Shown: piece after piece, positions 7,899 through 16,118 of the stretch
Layout: every line of letters starts with the position of its first letter
Position numbering within the stretch: the stretch's first letter is position 1
DNA from: Marinigracilibium pacificum
GTDB lineage: Bacteria > Bacteroidota > Bacteroidia > Cytophagales > Cyclobacteriaceae
DNA length: 64,000 nt
Direction of reading: 5' to 3'
Assembly (NCBI RefSeq): GCF_012926615.1
Contig: NZ_JABBNU010000003.1
Coordinates: 1 to 64,000, forward strand
Position numbers and translations under genes: made by a program
Notes under the pieces: model-generated
The model's database searches: none
What the model was told of the DNA's origin: nothing
Seen by the model: the letters and a program-made list of their open reading frames with translations, nothing else

Positions 7899-8657
7899 AT
7901 GAAAATGGCTGAAGATAAACCCAGACTGGTAAGATTAACCTCTATTTTGACTCAATTACAGTCAAAACGGATTTTAACTGCTAAAGAAATTGCTGAACGA
8001 CACAGTGTAAGCATCAGAACTGTTTATCGTGATATCAAGACGCTTATTCAGTCAGGTATTCCTATAATTACTGAAGAGGGAAAAGGATATTCAATAATGG
8101 AAGGATATAAACTTCCACCTATAATGTTTACCGAAGAAGAAGCAAATGCCTTGATAACTGCGGAACATCTTATATTAAAAAATAGAGATCAATCATTATC
8201 TGATCAATACCAAAATGCAATCAATAAAATTAAATCAGTCCTTCGTTATAGTCAGAAGGAAACCGTAGAAATACTTTCCCAACGGATACAAATCAGAAAT
8301 AATGAAAAAAACGATAAAACAAGTAACTATTTAATTAAAATTCAATCATATATATCTAACTACCAGCTAATTGAAATTGACTATCTCTCATTGGACAATA
8401 ATCATTCAAATAGACTTATTGAGCCATTTGCCATTTATTCAACCAATGATAATTGGATATTAATAGCATTTTGTAGGTTACGAAATGAATTTAGATCCTT
8501 CCGGCTTGATTGCATCAAAAATCTTACTGCAACGCAATACAAATTCGAACCTCATAAATTCACTTTAGAAGAATATTTTGAAGAATGTAGAAAAAAATAT
8601 TTAAACACCCCTGACACTCCCTTGACACAACCCAAAATTAGATTTGGTTCAAATTAA
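7899..8657 (+). CDS. HTH and WYL-domain transcriptional regulator (YafY-like)
   Basis: A 252-residue DNA-binding regulator. The N-terminal winged helix (about residues 8-65) contains ILTAKEIAERHSVSIRTVYRD, the DeoR/HTH_11-type recognition helix. After a linker comes a WYL-like domain (about 140-220) with LIEIDYLSLDN, RLIEPFAIY and WILIAFCRLR. WYL domains bind ligands, often nucleotides or nucleic acid. It heads a tight three-gene unit with the GyrI-like protein (5 bp gap) and the DUF1801 protein (3 bp gap), so it probably controls this unit. The same trio of families recurs in many Bacteroidota, which supports the reading. The ligand and target are not known. Confidence 0.85.
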   Translation: MKMAEDKPRLVRLTSILTQLQSKRILTAKEIAERHSVSIRTVYRDIKTLIQSGIPIITEEGKGYSIMEGYKLPPIMFTEEEANALITAEHLILKNRDQSLSDQYQNAINKIKSVLRYSQKETVEILSQRIQIRNNEKNDKTSNYLIKIQSYISNYQLIEIDYLSLDNNHSNRLIEPFAIYSTNDNWILIAFCRLRNEFRSFRLDCIKNLTATQYKFEPHKFTLEEYFEECRKKYLNTPDTPLTQPKIRFGSN

Positions 8658-8662
8658 AAATT

Positions 8663-9130
8663 ATGGAAATACAAAAAGTAAAAATTGAACCATTTATGAT
8701 GATTGGGATAGAAACCAGAACAATCAACAAAGGCAATGTGGCAAAAGAAAAAATCGGAGGGCTATGGCAACGCCTTCTTAATGAAAAATTAATAGACCAG
8801 ATTCCAAATAAGGAAGACAATAGTATCTATTCAGTTTATTGCGAATATGAAGGTGATCATACCAAACCTTATACAACTATTTTAGGCTGTAAGGTAAATA
8901 GTCTTTCGTCTATACCTGAGGGTATGGTTGGCAAATCATTTGATGGAGGAACCTATATTAAATCCACAACAAAAGGTGATTTAATGGAAGAAATTGTCAT
9001 AAATCATTGGGTTAACATATGGCAATCAGATTGGGATAGAGCTTACTCTGCAGACTTTGAAGTCTATGGTGAAAAAGCTCAAAACCCAAAAGATGCTGAA
9101 GTAGAGTTTTATGTAGCAATCAATGAATAA
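8663..9130 (+). CDS. GyrI-like / Cass2-type effector-binding domain protein
   Basis: This 155-residue cytosolic protein has the stand-alone effector-binding fold of the GyrI-like/Cass2 superfamily. Recognisable parts are an opening strand IEPFMMIGIETRT, GGLWQRLLNE in the first helix, SIYSVYCEYEGDH, and the acidic segment ending EVEFYVAI. Relatives bind hydrophobic or cationic small molecules and some hydrolyse reactive compounds. It begins 5 bp after the WYL regulator gene and ends 3 bp before a DUF1801 gene, so it is translated as part of one operon and may sense the signal that regulator responds to. The family call is fairly safe; the ligand is unknown. Confidence 0.8.
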   Translation: MEIQKVKIEPFMMIGIETRTINKGNVAKEKIGGLWQRLLNEKLIDQIPNKEDNSIYSVYCEYEGDHTKPYTTILGCKVNSLSSIPEGMVGKSFDGGTYIKSTTKGDLMEEIVINHWVNIWQSDWDRAYSADFEVYGEKAQNPKDAEVEFYVAINE

Positions 9131-9133
9131 ACC

Positions 9134-9562
9134 ATGGAAAACCTTATTTTAAAGTCAAATCCAAAAGTAAATGATGTTTTTGATCATTATCCTGATAATG
9201 TCAAAAGCAAAATGAATTTTCTGAGAGAATTAGTAATTCAAACTGCAGAGGAAACATCTGACATCAATGAATTGGAAGAGACTTTGAAATGGGGAGAACC
9301 TAGCTTCATTACTAAAATTGGAAGTACATTGCGTATGGATTGGAAGTCAAAATCACCGGATCAATATGCAATGTATTTCCAATGTACCAGTCGGTTGGTT
9401 TCTACTTTTAAAATAGTATATAGAGATACTTTCAAGTTTGAGGGGAATAGGGCTATAATATTCAATCTGAACGATGAAATTCCGGTTCCCGAATTAAAAG
9501 AATGTATAAAGGCTGCTTTGACCTATCACAAGGTTAAGAATTTGATTACTTTGGGGATTTAA
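9134..9562 (+). CDS. DUF1801 family protein
   Basis: A 142-residue cytosolic protein of the DUF1801 (YdhG-like) family. Typical features are the helical start VFDHYPDNVKSKMNFLREL, the central LEETLKWGEPSFIT with the conserved tryptophan and glycine-glutamate-proline, and the aromatic strand YAMYFQCTSRLV. Proteins of this family have no firmly assigned biochemistry, although relatives occur with stress and iron-related genes. It is the last gene of the unit with the WYL regulator and the GyrI-like protein, starting 3 bp after the latter. The family is confident, the role is not known. Confidence 0.8.
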   Translation: MENLILKSNPKVNDVFDHYPDNVKSKMNFLRELVIQTAEETSDINELEETLKWGEPSFITKIGSTLRMDWKSKSPDQYAMYFQCTSRLVSTFKIVYRDTFKFEGNRAIIFNLNDEIPVPELKECIKAALTYHKVKNLITLGI

Positions 9563-9716
9563 GAATGTGACAATCTATCGTTGATAAACATAAAACAAGA
9601 TTTCCAAATTACAATAACCAAGAAAAATTTAACATTCTTTTATATGATGCTTTATCTGATTTATATAAATTTAATTACCAAAACAAAATATAAATCAACC
9701 TTACCTTAATTAAACT

Positions 9717-10178
9717 ATGAATCTTACAAAGCTAAATGATAGACCAGGACTCGAAGGAAAAAGCAGACCTGCTAAGGCATATAATAAATTTAAATCCCTG
9801 ATAGAATCAATAAAAAATAGAGATTTATCTGATGATGTTATTACTTTGATCAATTATGAAATAAGTATTCTCAACTCAATACCTGACAATGATAAATCAT
9901 TATTAAAACATATCAGAAAGAGTCATTTTAATGTGATCAGAAAGCTGGAAAAAGATCATAAAATTGTTTCTAAAAATTACTACAAAAATCTATGGATGGT
10001 ATTAGGAATGAGTGCTTTTGGACTTCCTATTGGAGTCGCTATCGCTACCAGCCTTGACAATTTAGCATTTTTAGGCATCGGGTTACCTATTGGAATGGCT
10101 CTCGGAATTGCCATTGGCTCTTCAATGGATAAAAAAGCAGTTGAAGATGGAAGGGTTCTGGATTTTGAACCTAAATAA
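9717..10178 (+). CDS. Hypothetical protein with glycine-rich transmembrane hairpin
   Basis: I do not recognise a named family for this 153-residue protein. Residues 1-90 are hydrophilic and probably helical. Residues about 93-143 form two hydrophobic, glycine-rich segments (MSAFGLPIGVAIATS and GIGLPIGMALGIAIG) separated by a short turn, which looks like a glycine-zipper membrane hairpin. The tail is short and charged. Proteins of this shape can be small inner-membrane proteins or pore-forming peptides, but nothing here decides that. The gene lies 18 bp before the DUF3291 gene and may be co-transcribed with it. A 150-bp AT-rich stretch precedes it. Confidence 0.65.
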   Translation: MNLTKLNDRPGLEGKSRPAKAYNKFKSLIESIKNRDLSDDVITLINYEISILNSIPDNDKSLLKHIRKSHFNVIRKLEKDHKIVSKNYYKNLWMVLGMSAFGLPIGVAIATSLDNLAFLGIGLPIGMALGIAIGSSMDKKAVEDGRVLDFEPK

Positions 10179-10196
10179 TTTGACAGTATTATATAC

Positions 10197-10667
10197 ATGG
10201 AAAACACTCAGCTATATTTAGCTCAATTCAACATAATTAAATTAAAAGACAAGCTGGATTCTCCAATTGTGAAAGAGTTTAGGGATTTTCTAGCACCTGT
10301 AAACCAGCTAGCAGAAGAAAGTCCCGGATTCATATGGAGACTTAAAGATGACAATGGAAATGACGCTACTGATGTCGAAACTCCTTATGAAGATGAATTG
10401 ATATTTGTAAATATGTCTGTTTGGGAAGATTATCAGTCCTTAAAGGATTATACCTATCAAACAGTGCACAGTTACTTTCTGAAGAGCAGAAAAAAGTGGT
10501 CTACAGAAATGGAGGGGCTAAAAGCAGTCATGTGGTATATACCAAAAGGAGAAATTCCTACTGTTGAACAAGGCAAGGAGAAACTTGAACAACTGAATAA
10601 TTTGGGAGCATCACCAGACGCATTTAGTATGAAAGAAATCTATGATAGTAATGGATTGAAAATATAG
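10197..10667 (+). CDS. DUF3291 family protein (dimeric alpha-beta barrel fold)
   Basis: A 156-residue cytosolic protein of the DUF3291 family, which resembles antibiotic biosynthesis monooxygenases and related dimeric alpha/beta barrels. Typical pieces are the opening YLAQFNIIKLK, a segment ESPGFIWRL, NMSVWEDYQSLKDYTY, and the block VMWYIPKGEIPTVEQ. Enzymatic activity has not been shown for most members. It is 18 bp downstream of the glycine-zipper protein. A bidirectional hairpin separates it from the convergent AsmA-like gene. The family call is good and the substrate unknown. Confidence 0.8.
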   Translation: MENTQLYLAQFNIIKLKDKLDSPIVKEFRDFLAPVNQLAEESPGFIWRLKDDNGNDATDVETPYEDELIFVNMSVWEDYQSLKDYTYQTVHSYFLKSRKKWSTEMEGLKAVMWYIPKGEIPTVEQGKEKLEQLNNLGASPDAFSMKEIYDSNGLKI

Positions 10668-10673
10668 CCTGGA

Positions 10674-10713
10674 AAAAGACAAATGATATTAACCTAATTT
10701 TCATTTGTCTTTT
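10674..10713. terminator. Bidirectional terminator between convergent genes
   Basis: The 13-bp perfect stem AAAAGACAAATGA paired with TCATTTGTCTTTT has a 14-nt loop. It starts a few bases after the DUF3291 stop and overlaps the stop of the minus-strand AsmA-like gene. T-rich runs follow on both strands, so it can serve both genes. Confidence 0.8.
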
Positions 10714-12950
10714 CCTTTATTAATATACTTTTCTTCAATAAAATCATCCTTCATACCCAGTTTTACTTCAAAACGAGGCTTTCTTTCTTCATTATTCGGG
10801 GCGGATGCTCTGGAATGATAGAGAGTGATTTCAGTAGTATCCCGTTGACTAAACAAATACCTTCTTAAACTTCTGAATCTTGCGCTGTCATAAGCAGCTG
10901 AAATAGCGTCTACCTGACTTTTGTCAGCCAATTTTAAACAAGCCTCCTCCAAACTAATACTATCCGAATTTATTCTTTTTTCAACATATTTCCGGAATCG
11001 CTTTTCGTGTTTCTTAAAATCCTTTTTACTCTTTCCCCCAACAAATTCCTGCCCAATGAGGTACATAGCAATCTGCTGTCTTTCTAATAAAGAGTCTTTA
11101 TAATAGATCAAATCAACCTTTAATTCTTCATCAAGATCTTCAACTTTCAACAATGTATTCAATTGTCGCTCCTTTTGCTCTGTAAAAGTTGAATCCATAT
11201 AATCATAGTTAATCCGTTTTATGTCCGTATCAAAAATATTTAATACTGATCCGATAAACTTGAACGGAGTAGATACAACTTTAACCAATAGCTTGCTAAA
11301 TGTATCCCATACCATCTTTCCAATATCTGTCCCTGAATCACCCACAGGCCCCTCGATTGGCATATCAATATGCACCACCTTATCCTTGTCTTTCAGAAGA
11401 AACATTGCAAACTTGACTGGCGGCCCAATAGGCTGCTCCCTCCTGCCAAATTTAATATTATGAATGACAATATTATTTTGACTTTTGATACTATCGTTAA
11501 TGACATCGGTATGAGATTTCAAATATAAATCTCCATATAACAATGGATATCCGGTTCCTTCCCTGCAATAAACATCAAAATCTTCAAGCATCACGCTCGA
11601 CATAGTAAAATCCAATACCATTTCTTTAGGATTAGACAAGTCTATTAATAATTCACTTTCCATTTTCCCCCTGTCACTCAATTTCATACTTGCATCTATA
11701 TCCATCCAGGTTGTTTCACTATTAATTGAGTCTGCAGTAATTAGTATATCAGATATCTTATATTCAAATGACCTTTCATGGCTATAATCTGCCAGGTCAA
11801 CTACACCCTTCTCAAGAATAATTGTATTCAAGCTAATATCGAACTTCTGACCGGAATCTGATGAAACTGAATCTTGATCAATATCGTTTTCAGTTACTTC
11901 ATTTGTGGCAACCTGTGTTGTTGAATCTTCATTTTGAACCGAATCCTCAGGAGGCATTACTCGCTTCATAAACTCAGCAATATTACTTGTAGAATCATAA
12001 GCCTCATAATACAATGAAGGCTCGGAAACTAAAATGGAGTCAATAAAAATCTTTTTTGTTTTCATGTTTGCTTCATCCAGATCAACCATGAAAAGCTTTG
12101 TACCGACCATTACATTATCCTTATCGTCATACAAGGCAAAATCACTCATCTTAAAATTACTGGATATATTTGTACCTATCGGATCTTCAATATTCCCAAC
12201 TAGCTTTAGTTTCACATCTAGTACCCCTTCAAACTTACCAATATCAACGTATTTGGCAGCAAACTTCTGATAACCGGATATCTGATAATTACCTAGGGTA
12301 AAATCAAGCAAAAAATTACCGTTACCCGGATTATAATCTGCTATTGATTCAAAATACCCACCGTTTTTAAAGTCAAATTTTATGTCCGCCTCGCTTTCCT
12401 CATCCTGATCCCAAACCAGATGTGGAAGAAAGAAATCAAAATTATCCATTTCAATGCTATCTTGAATTTCAGCATCCTGAATTATAAAAACAGCATCTTT
12501 AAGTTCCATATCAGATAACTCAAACCGCATAGGCTCTTCATCAGATGGAGGTTCTTCTTCTACTGAAGTAGAATCATTACCCAGCTCTAACAAATCATCA
12601 AAATTAAATGCTGAGTCATACATTATGACATCTACAAATAATCCCTGCAAATAAAACTGCTCTACAACAAAAGTATTTCCAAATAAGCGGTAAGGCTCTG
12701 TATCTAATATCAGTGTATCAAAGCCAACAAAAACCGTAGAATCATCTTTTTCATATAAATTAAAATCATACAGCCTCAGCGTTCCGGTAAAATAGTTAAT
12801 ACGCATCTTCTCCAGACTTACACTCCTTCCAATCCACTCTTTACTGTGCTTTTCAATATATCCAGGAGCTACAAACGGAAGCAATATCAATGCTATCAGA
12901 ATAATCGAAACAATTCCTAATAGTGAGTAAACTATAATTTTCTTTACCAT
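10701..12950 (-). CDS. AsmA/DUF748-like envelope protein
   Basis: This 749-residue protein has one N-terminal membrane anchor (about 5-28, VYSLLGIVSIILIALILLPF) and a long periplasmic part. The region after it, with the motifs GRSVSLEKMRINYFTGTLRL and VGFDTLILDTEPYRLF, resembles the DUF748/AsmA-like family. Such proteins are long, beta-rich, and some bridge the inner and outer membranes to move phospholipids, so lipid or envelope homeostasis is the best guess, not a demonstrated role. An acidic low-complexity stretch lies near 335-370 (SVQNEDSTTQVATNEVTEND). The C-terminal 150 residues are charged and helical. The gene is a single-gene unit on this strand. Confidence 0.75.
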   Translation of the reverse strand: MVKKIIVYSLLGIVSIILIALILLPFVAPGYIEKHSKEWIGRSVSLEKMRINYFTGTLRLYDFNLYEKDDSTVFVGFDTLILDTEPYRLFGNTFVVEQFYLQGLFVDVIMYDSAFNFDDLLELGNDSTSVEEEPPSDEEPMRFELSDMELKDAVFIIQDAEIQDSIEMDNFDFFLPHLVWDQDEESEADIKFDFKNGGYFESIADYNPGNGNFLLDFTLGNYQISGYQKFAAKYVDIGKFEGVLDVKLKLVGNIEDPIGTNISSNFKMSDFALYDDKDNVMVGTKLFMVDLDEANMKTKKIFIDSILVSEPSLYYEAYDSTSNIAEFMKRVMPPEDSVQNEDSTTQVATNEVTENDIDQDSVSSDSGQKFDISLNTIILEKGVVDLADYSHERSFEYKISDILITADSINSETTWMDIDASMKLSDRGKMESELLIDLSNPKEMVLDFTMSSVMLEDFDVYCREGTGYPLLYGDLYLKSHTDVINDSIKSQNNIVIHNIKFGRREQPIGPPVKFAMFLLKDKDKVVHIDMPIEGPVGDSGTDIGKMVWDTFSKLLVKVVSTPFKFIGSVLNIFDTDIKRINYDYMDSTFTEQKERQLNTLLKVEDLDEELKVDLIYYKDSLLERQQIAMYLIGQEFVGGKSKKDFKKHEKRFRKYVEKRINSDSISLEEACLKLADKSQVDAISAAYDSARFRSLRRYLFSQRDTTEITLYHSRASAPNNEERKPRFEVKLGMKDDFIEEKYINKGKDK

Positions 12951-13441
12951 AGATAATTTGGTGGTAATTAAAACTGAAATTAAAACTTATATAATCTGGC
13001 TTTTCAGGTGAGACTAACTTCTATACTTATAAAAACTTTCCCCACTTTGAAGGTAATAACACATCAGACTCTGACTGATTATATTAATTTAATTATTCTC
13101 TACCGTATTTACAATCAATCCAAAGGCAGTAGGTATAATTAAATCCAATAAGGATTATAACTTATATTTAAAAATTGAATAATATATCATTATTCTCTTC
13201 CCATAACGTTTCAGGGTATATAATCATTTAGATGAATACTTCTGTTGTCTGAAATCAATTGCATTTCAAATCCAAAGATCTAGACCTCTGGTTTCGGTAA
13301 ATACAGGGGAAATAGCTGCATTATTACTTCTATTTGACACCTATTTAATATTTAGTCGACAAACGACAGCATTACATACGGATTCGACATTGCATTTTTT
13401 TTGAAGGAATTCGAGTTTTACCAGCAGTACTAAACTCTAAA
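12951..13441. other. Divergent intergenic region, nothing recognised
   Basis: About 490 bp between the start codons of the AsmA-like gene (minus) and the membrane hydrolase gene (plus). It must hold promoters for both, but I could not pick a convincing box, hairpin or small gene in it. Confidence 0.45.
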
Positions 13442-14938
13442 ATGTCTGAAAAACTTATGAGAACTTTTGAAGTTATTTTGCTGGTTACTATAACCATTTT
13501 CCCTTTCATAAAAAGGCCACTTTTACGTTATTTCCGTGCTGATTATATCCTGATCTTTCTCGGAATTATTTTACTATTACATTTAACTATTGAAGGCTGG
13601 CGTTGGCAGATGATCCCTGTTTATATTATCACACCATTTCTCGGCTGGAGAATAAAAACCATAAATCAAGACAACACTGTAAGACTCTCATTTTTAAGAT
13701 TCATTGGATTTACAGGCTTATCAGTTTTAATTTTAATTGGCTGGCTATTACCTACTGTATTACCTGTATTTAGCTTACCAGAACCACAAGGAAAGTATAA
13801 TGTTGGCACAGAATTAGTCTATTTAAAAACAGATAAAAACGAATACATCACTAAAGACCCCAATGACAAAAGAGAATTGCTTGTAAAAATATGGTATCCA
13901 AGTGATGCAGATGTTTCATCATTAGAAGGAGAAAGCTATATAGACCAGGGTAGCAGAGCAGGTTTTGCTATGAAATATGGCCTTCCTCCTACTGCATTAA
14001 ATTATCTTGATTATGTTAAAACATATGTGTACCAAGATATTCCTGTAGCTAATCAAAAGTTTCCTGTGTTAATATTTTCTCATGGCTATGGGTCTAAGGC
14101 AACAGGTTACTATGCATTATTAACTGAACTCGCCAGTCATGGCTATATAATCATTAATATGAATCATACCTATGAGAGTCTTGGAGTAACGCTACCTAAT
14201 GGAAACATAAAATATTTCGATTATGATTATCAAGGTGAAATCTCATCCGGATCAATGGAAGTCATCGAACCAATCATTACTGCTTTTAAGAGTGATCTGA
14301 CTTTTGAACATCGGCATCCCATAGTGAGAAAAGCAGTTAAGGAATACTTTGAAGGAGACATTCAAGACAGATGGGTTGAAGATATGACATATACTTTAGA
14401 CCTCCTGGATTCCTGGAACAATGAGGGGCTTTTAAAGGGCAAACTTGATTTAAATAAAATTGGTGTTATCGGGCACTCAGTTGGAGGTGGTTCTGCAGGA
14501 AAATTAGCATTCAAAGATAATCGCATAAAAGCTGCCGTTAATCTGGATGGAAATCAATGGGGACAATTAATCGACAGTAAATTTAATATCCCTTTCCTGT
14601 ATGTATCTGCAGACTGGCCAGCTGAACATGAGGATATAAACTCACATATCTATATCAATAAGAGTAGTGATATTTTCTATGAAACCAAGCTATTAAATTC
14701 AGGACATCCTAACTTCATGGATATCCCATTAATGGTACCAGTTCCTGCATTAGCAGGTACGGGAGAGATTGATCCTTATCAGGGAATAGAAATAGTCAAT
14801 AACCTGGTGATTGCATTTTTTGACAAGCATTTAAAAAATCTGAATGAAGCTAAGCCTGAATTAATAGGGTCGAAATACGATTTACTAGAAATGAAGGTCT
14901 ATAAAGGTGATTCTGCAAACTATGTAGCCACCCATTAA
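13442..14938 (+). CDS. Membrane-anchored alpha/beta hydrolase (PAF-acetylhydrolase-like)
   Basis: A 498-residue enzyme with about four N-terminal membrane segments (residues 8-110) followed by an alpha/beta hydrolase domain. The catalytic part shows the strand LVKIWYPSDA typical of PAF-acetylhydrolase/dienelactone-hydrolase relatives, the oxyanion segment FPVLIFSHGYG, and the nucleophile elbow GHSVGGG with Ser346. The sequence VNLDGNQWG and a later histidine in SGHPNFMD complete a plausible triad. It probably hydrolyses short-chain esters or lipids facing the envelope, but the substrate cannot be read from sequence. It is a single-gene unit with a hairpin 18 bp after the stop. Confidence 0.83.
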   Translation: MSEKLMRTFEVILLVTITIFPFIKRPLLRYFRADYILIFLGIILLLHLTIEGWRWQMIPVYIITPFLGWRIKTINQDNTVRLSFLRFIGFTGLSVLILIGWLLPTVLPVFSLPEPQGKYNVGTELVYLKTDKNEYITKDPNDKRELLVKIWYPSDADVSSLEGESYIDQGSRAGFAMKYGLPPTALNYLDYVKTYVYQDIPVANQKFPVLIFSHGYGSKATGYYALLTELASHGYIIINMNHTYESLGVTLPNGNIKYFDYDYQGEISSGSMEVIEPIITAFKSDLTFEHRHPIVRKAVKEYFEGDIQDRWVEDMTYTLDLLDSWNNEGLLKGKLDLNKIGVIGHSVGGGSAGKLAFKDNRIKAAVNLDGNQWGQLIDSKFNIPFLYVSADWPAEHEDINSHIYINKSSDIFYETKLLNSGHPNFMDIPLMVPVPALAGTGEIDPYQGIEIVNNLVIAFFDKHLKNLNEAKPELIGSKYDLLEMKVYKGDSANYVATH

Positions 14939-14955
14939 TATAAATTACTTTCAAT

Positions 14956-15010
14956 GTAAGCTACTTGAGTCTAACTTATGCATTAACTGATTCAAGTAGC
15001 TTACTTTGAT
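14956..15010 (+). terminator. Terminator-like hairpin after the membrane hydrolase gene
   Basis: A perfect 13-bp stem, GTAAGCTACTTGA (14956-14968) paired with TCAAGTAGCTTAC (14992-15004), with a 23-nt loop and a short T-rich tail. The long loop and weak T-run make it less certain than the others. Confidence 0.6.
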
Positions 15011-15109
15011 ATTGTAAATAATGTTAACAAGTTCGTGAATCTTAGTACTTTAATATAAATTAAATAATTAATTCCTGATATTGCTTTTTAGACTACTCCT
15101 ATTAATTAA

Positions 15110-15964
15110 ATGGTTATCAGTTCACTAAAAAATGTTTCTCTTCCCCAAATTTATGAGGCATTTAATAATGCTTTTACAGATTATGAATCCCAGTGGACTA
15201 AGGATGAATTTAAGAACATGCTTATCCGAAGAGGATTTAATCCGGGGTTATCTTTTGCAGCTTATGATGGCAATGATATAGTTTCTTTCACATTAAATGG
15301 CATAGGAAAATTTAATGGTAAATATACAGCCTATGATACCGGAACTGGAACAGTAAAAGGATATCGTGGTAAAGGTCTGGTTTCTGATATTTTTAATCAC
15401 TCCCTACCCTATCTAAAAAAACAGAAAATTGAGCAATATCTCCTTGAAGTCCTTAAGCACAATTCAAAAGCATTCTCTATTTATACAAACATCGGATTTA
15501 AGATTTCAAGAGAGTTCAACTACTATAAGCAAAAAGTAAGTGACCTAACTATTGATACTACACTCCAAAACCAAAAAGTGACATTTAAGGAAATTAACAT
15601 TCAAGATATTGGTTCTTTGGTGGATTATTGGGAATTCATTCCTTCTTGGCAAAATAGTTTGGATGCAATAATGCGAGACCAAGACAAGTTTAAAACAATT
15701 GGTGCATTCATTGATCAAAAATTAATTGGTTATTGTATTGTTGAACCTGATTCAGGTGATATCCCTCAATTTTTTGTAAACAAAGCACATCGGCATAATG
15801 GTATTGGATCGGAATTAATAAAAAAAGCATCTACACATATAAAACATGATACCATAAAATTCATCAATATTGAAAAATCTTGCCATTCAGTTACCGGATT
15901 TCTTGAATCAATGAATATCCATCTATCAGGAAATCAATATGAAATGATTAAAAAATTAAATTAG
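15110..15964 (+). CDS. Tandem GNAT N-acetyltransferase
   Basis: A 284-residue protein with two GNAT acetyltransferase domains in a row. The first (about 1-140) has the acetyl-CoA-binding motif GYRGKGLVSD and a following NSKAFSIYTNIGF helix. The second (about 155-280) has FFVNKAHRHNGIGSEL as its motif A, in which the turn is less canonical. Double GNAT proteins modify small molecules such as aminoglycosides or amino acids, or peptides, but no substrate can be assigned here. It has its own upstream region of about 170 bp and ends in a hairpin shared with the convergent glucanase gene. Confidence 0.82.
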   Translation: MVISSLKNVSLPQIYEAFNNAFTDYESQWTKDEFKNMLIRRGFNPGLSFAAYDGNDIVSFTLNGIGKFNGKYTAYDTGTGTVKGYRGKGLVSDIFNHSLPYLKKQKIEQYLLEVLKHNSKAFSIYTNIGFKISREFNYYKQKVSDLTIDTTLQNQKVTFKEINIQDIGSLVDYWEFIPSWQNSLDAIMRDQDKFKTIGAFIDQKLIGYCIVEPDSGDIPQFFVNKAHRHNGIGSELIKKASTHIKHDTIKFINIEKSCHSVTGFLESMNIHLSGNQYEMIKKLN

Positions 15965-16049
15965 TGAATTAAGAATTTAGACATTCTGAGGAAGAACATA
16001 ATTCCTAATAATATCTTATAAAAAATCTGGAGGATTAATGTACTAAACC

Positions 16050-16087
16050 AAATAGCTCCATAAAGTTAATTCTTCATGGAGCTATTT
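16050..16087. terminator. Bidirectional terminator-like hairpin between convergent genes
   Basis: The 12-bp perfect stem AAATAGCTCCAT (16050-16061) paired with ATGGAGCTATTT (16076-16087) sits between the GNAT gene and the minus-strand GH16 gene. Flanking tracts are only moderately T-rich, but its location fits a terminator for both. Confidence 0.7.
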
Positions 16088-16118
16088 CATTTTAGTTTTA
16101 TATTGGATAAAACTCATA

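Noticed and set aside
8663-9130. GyrI-like/Cass2-type gene as another integron cassette
   Set aside because: The family was first noted in integron cassettes, but here no attC-like site flanks the gene and it sits in a tight operon with its regulator.
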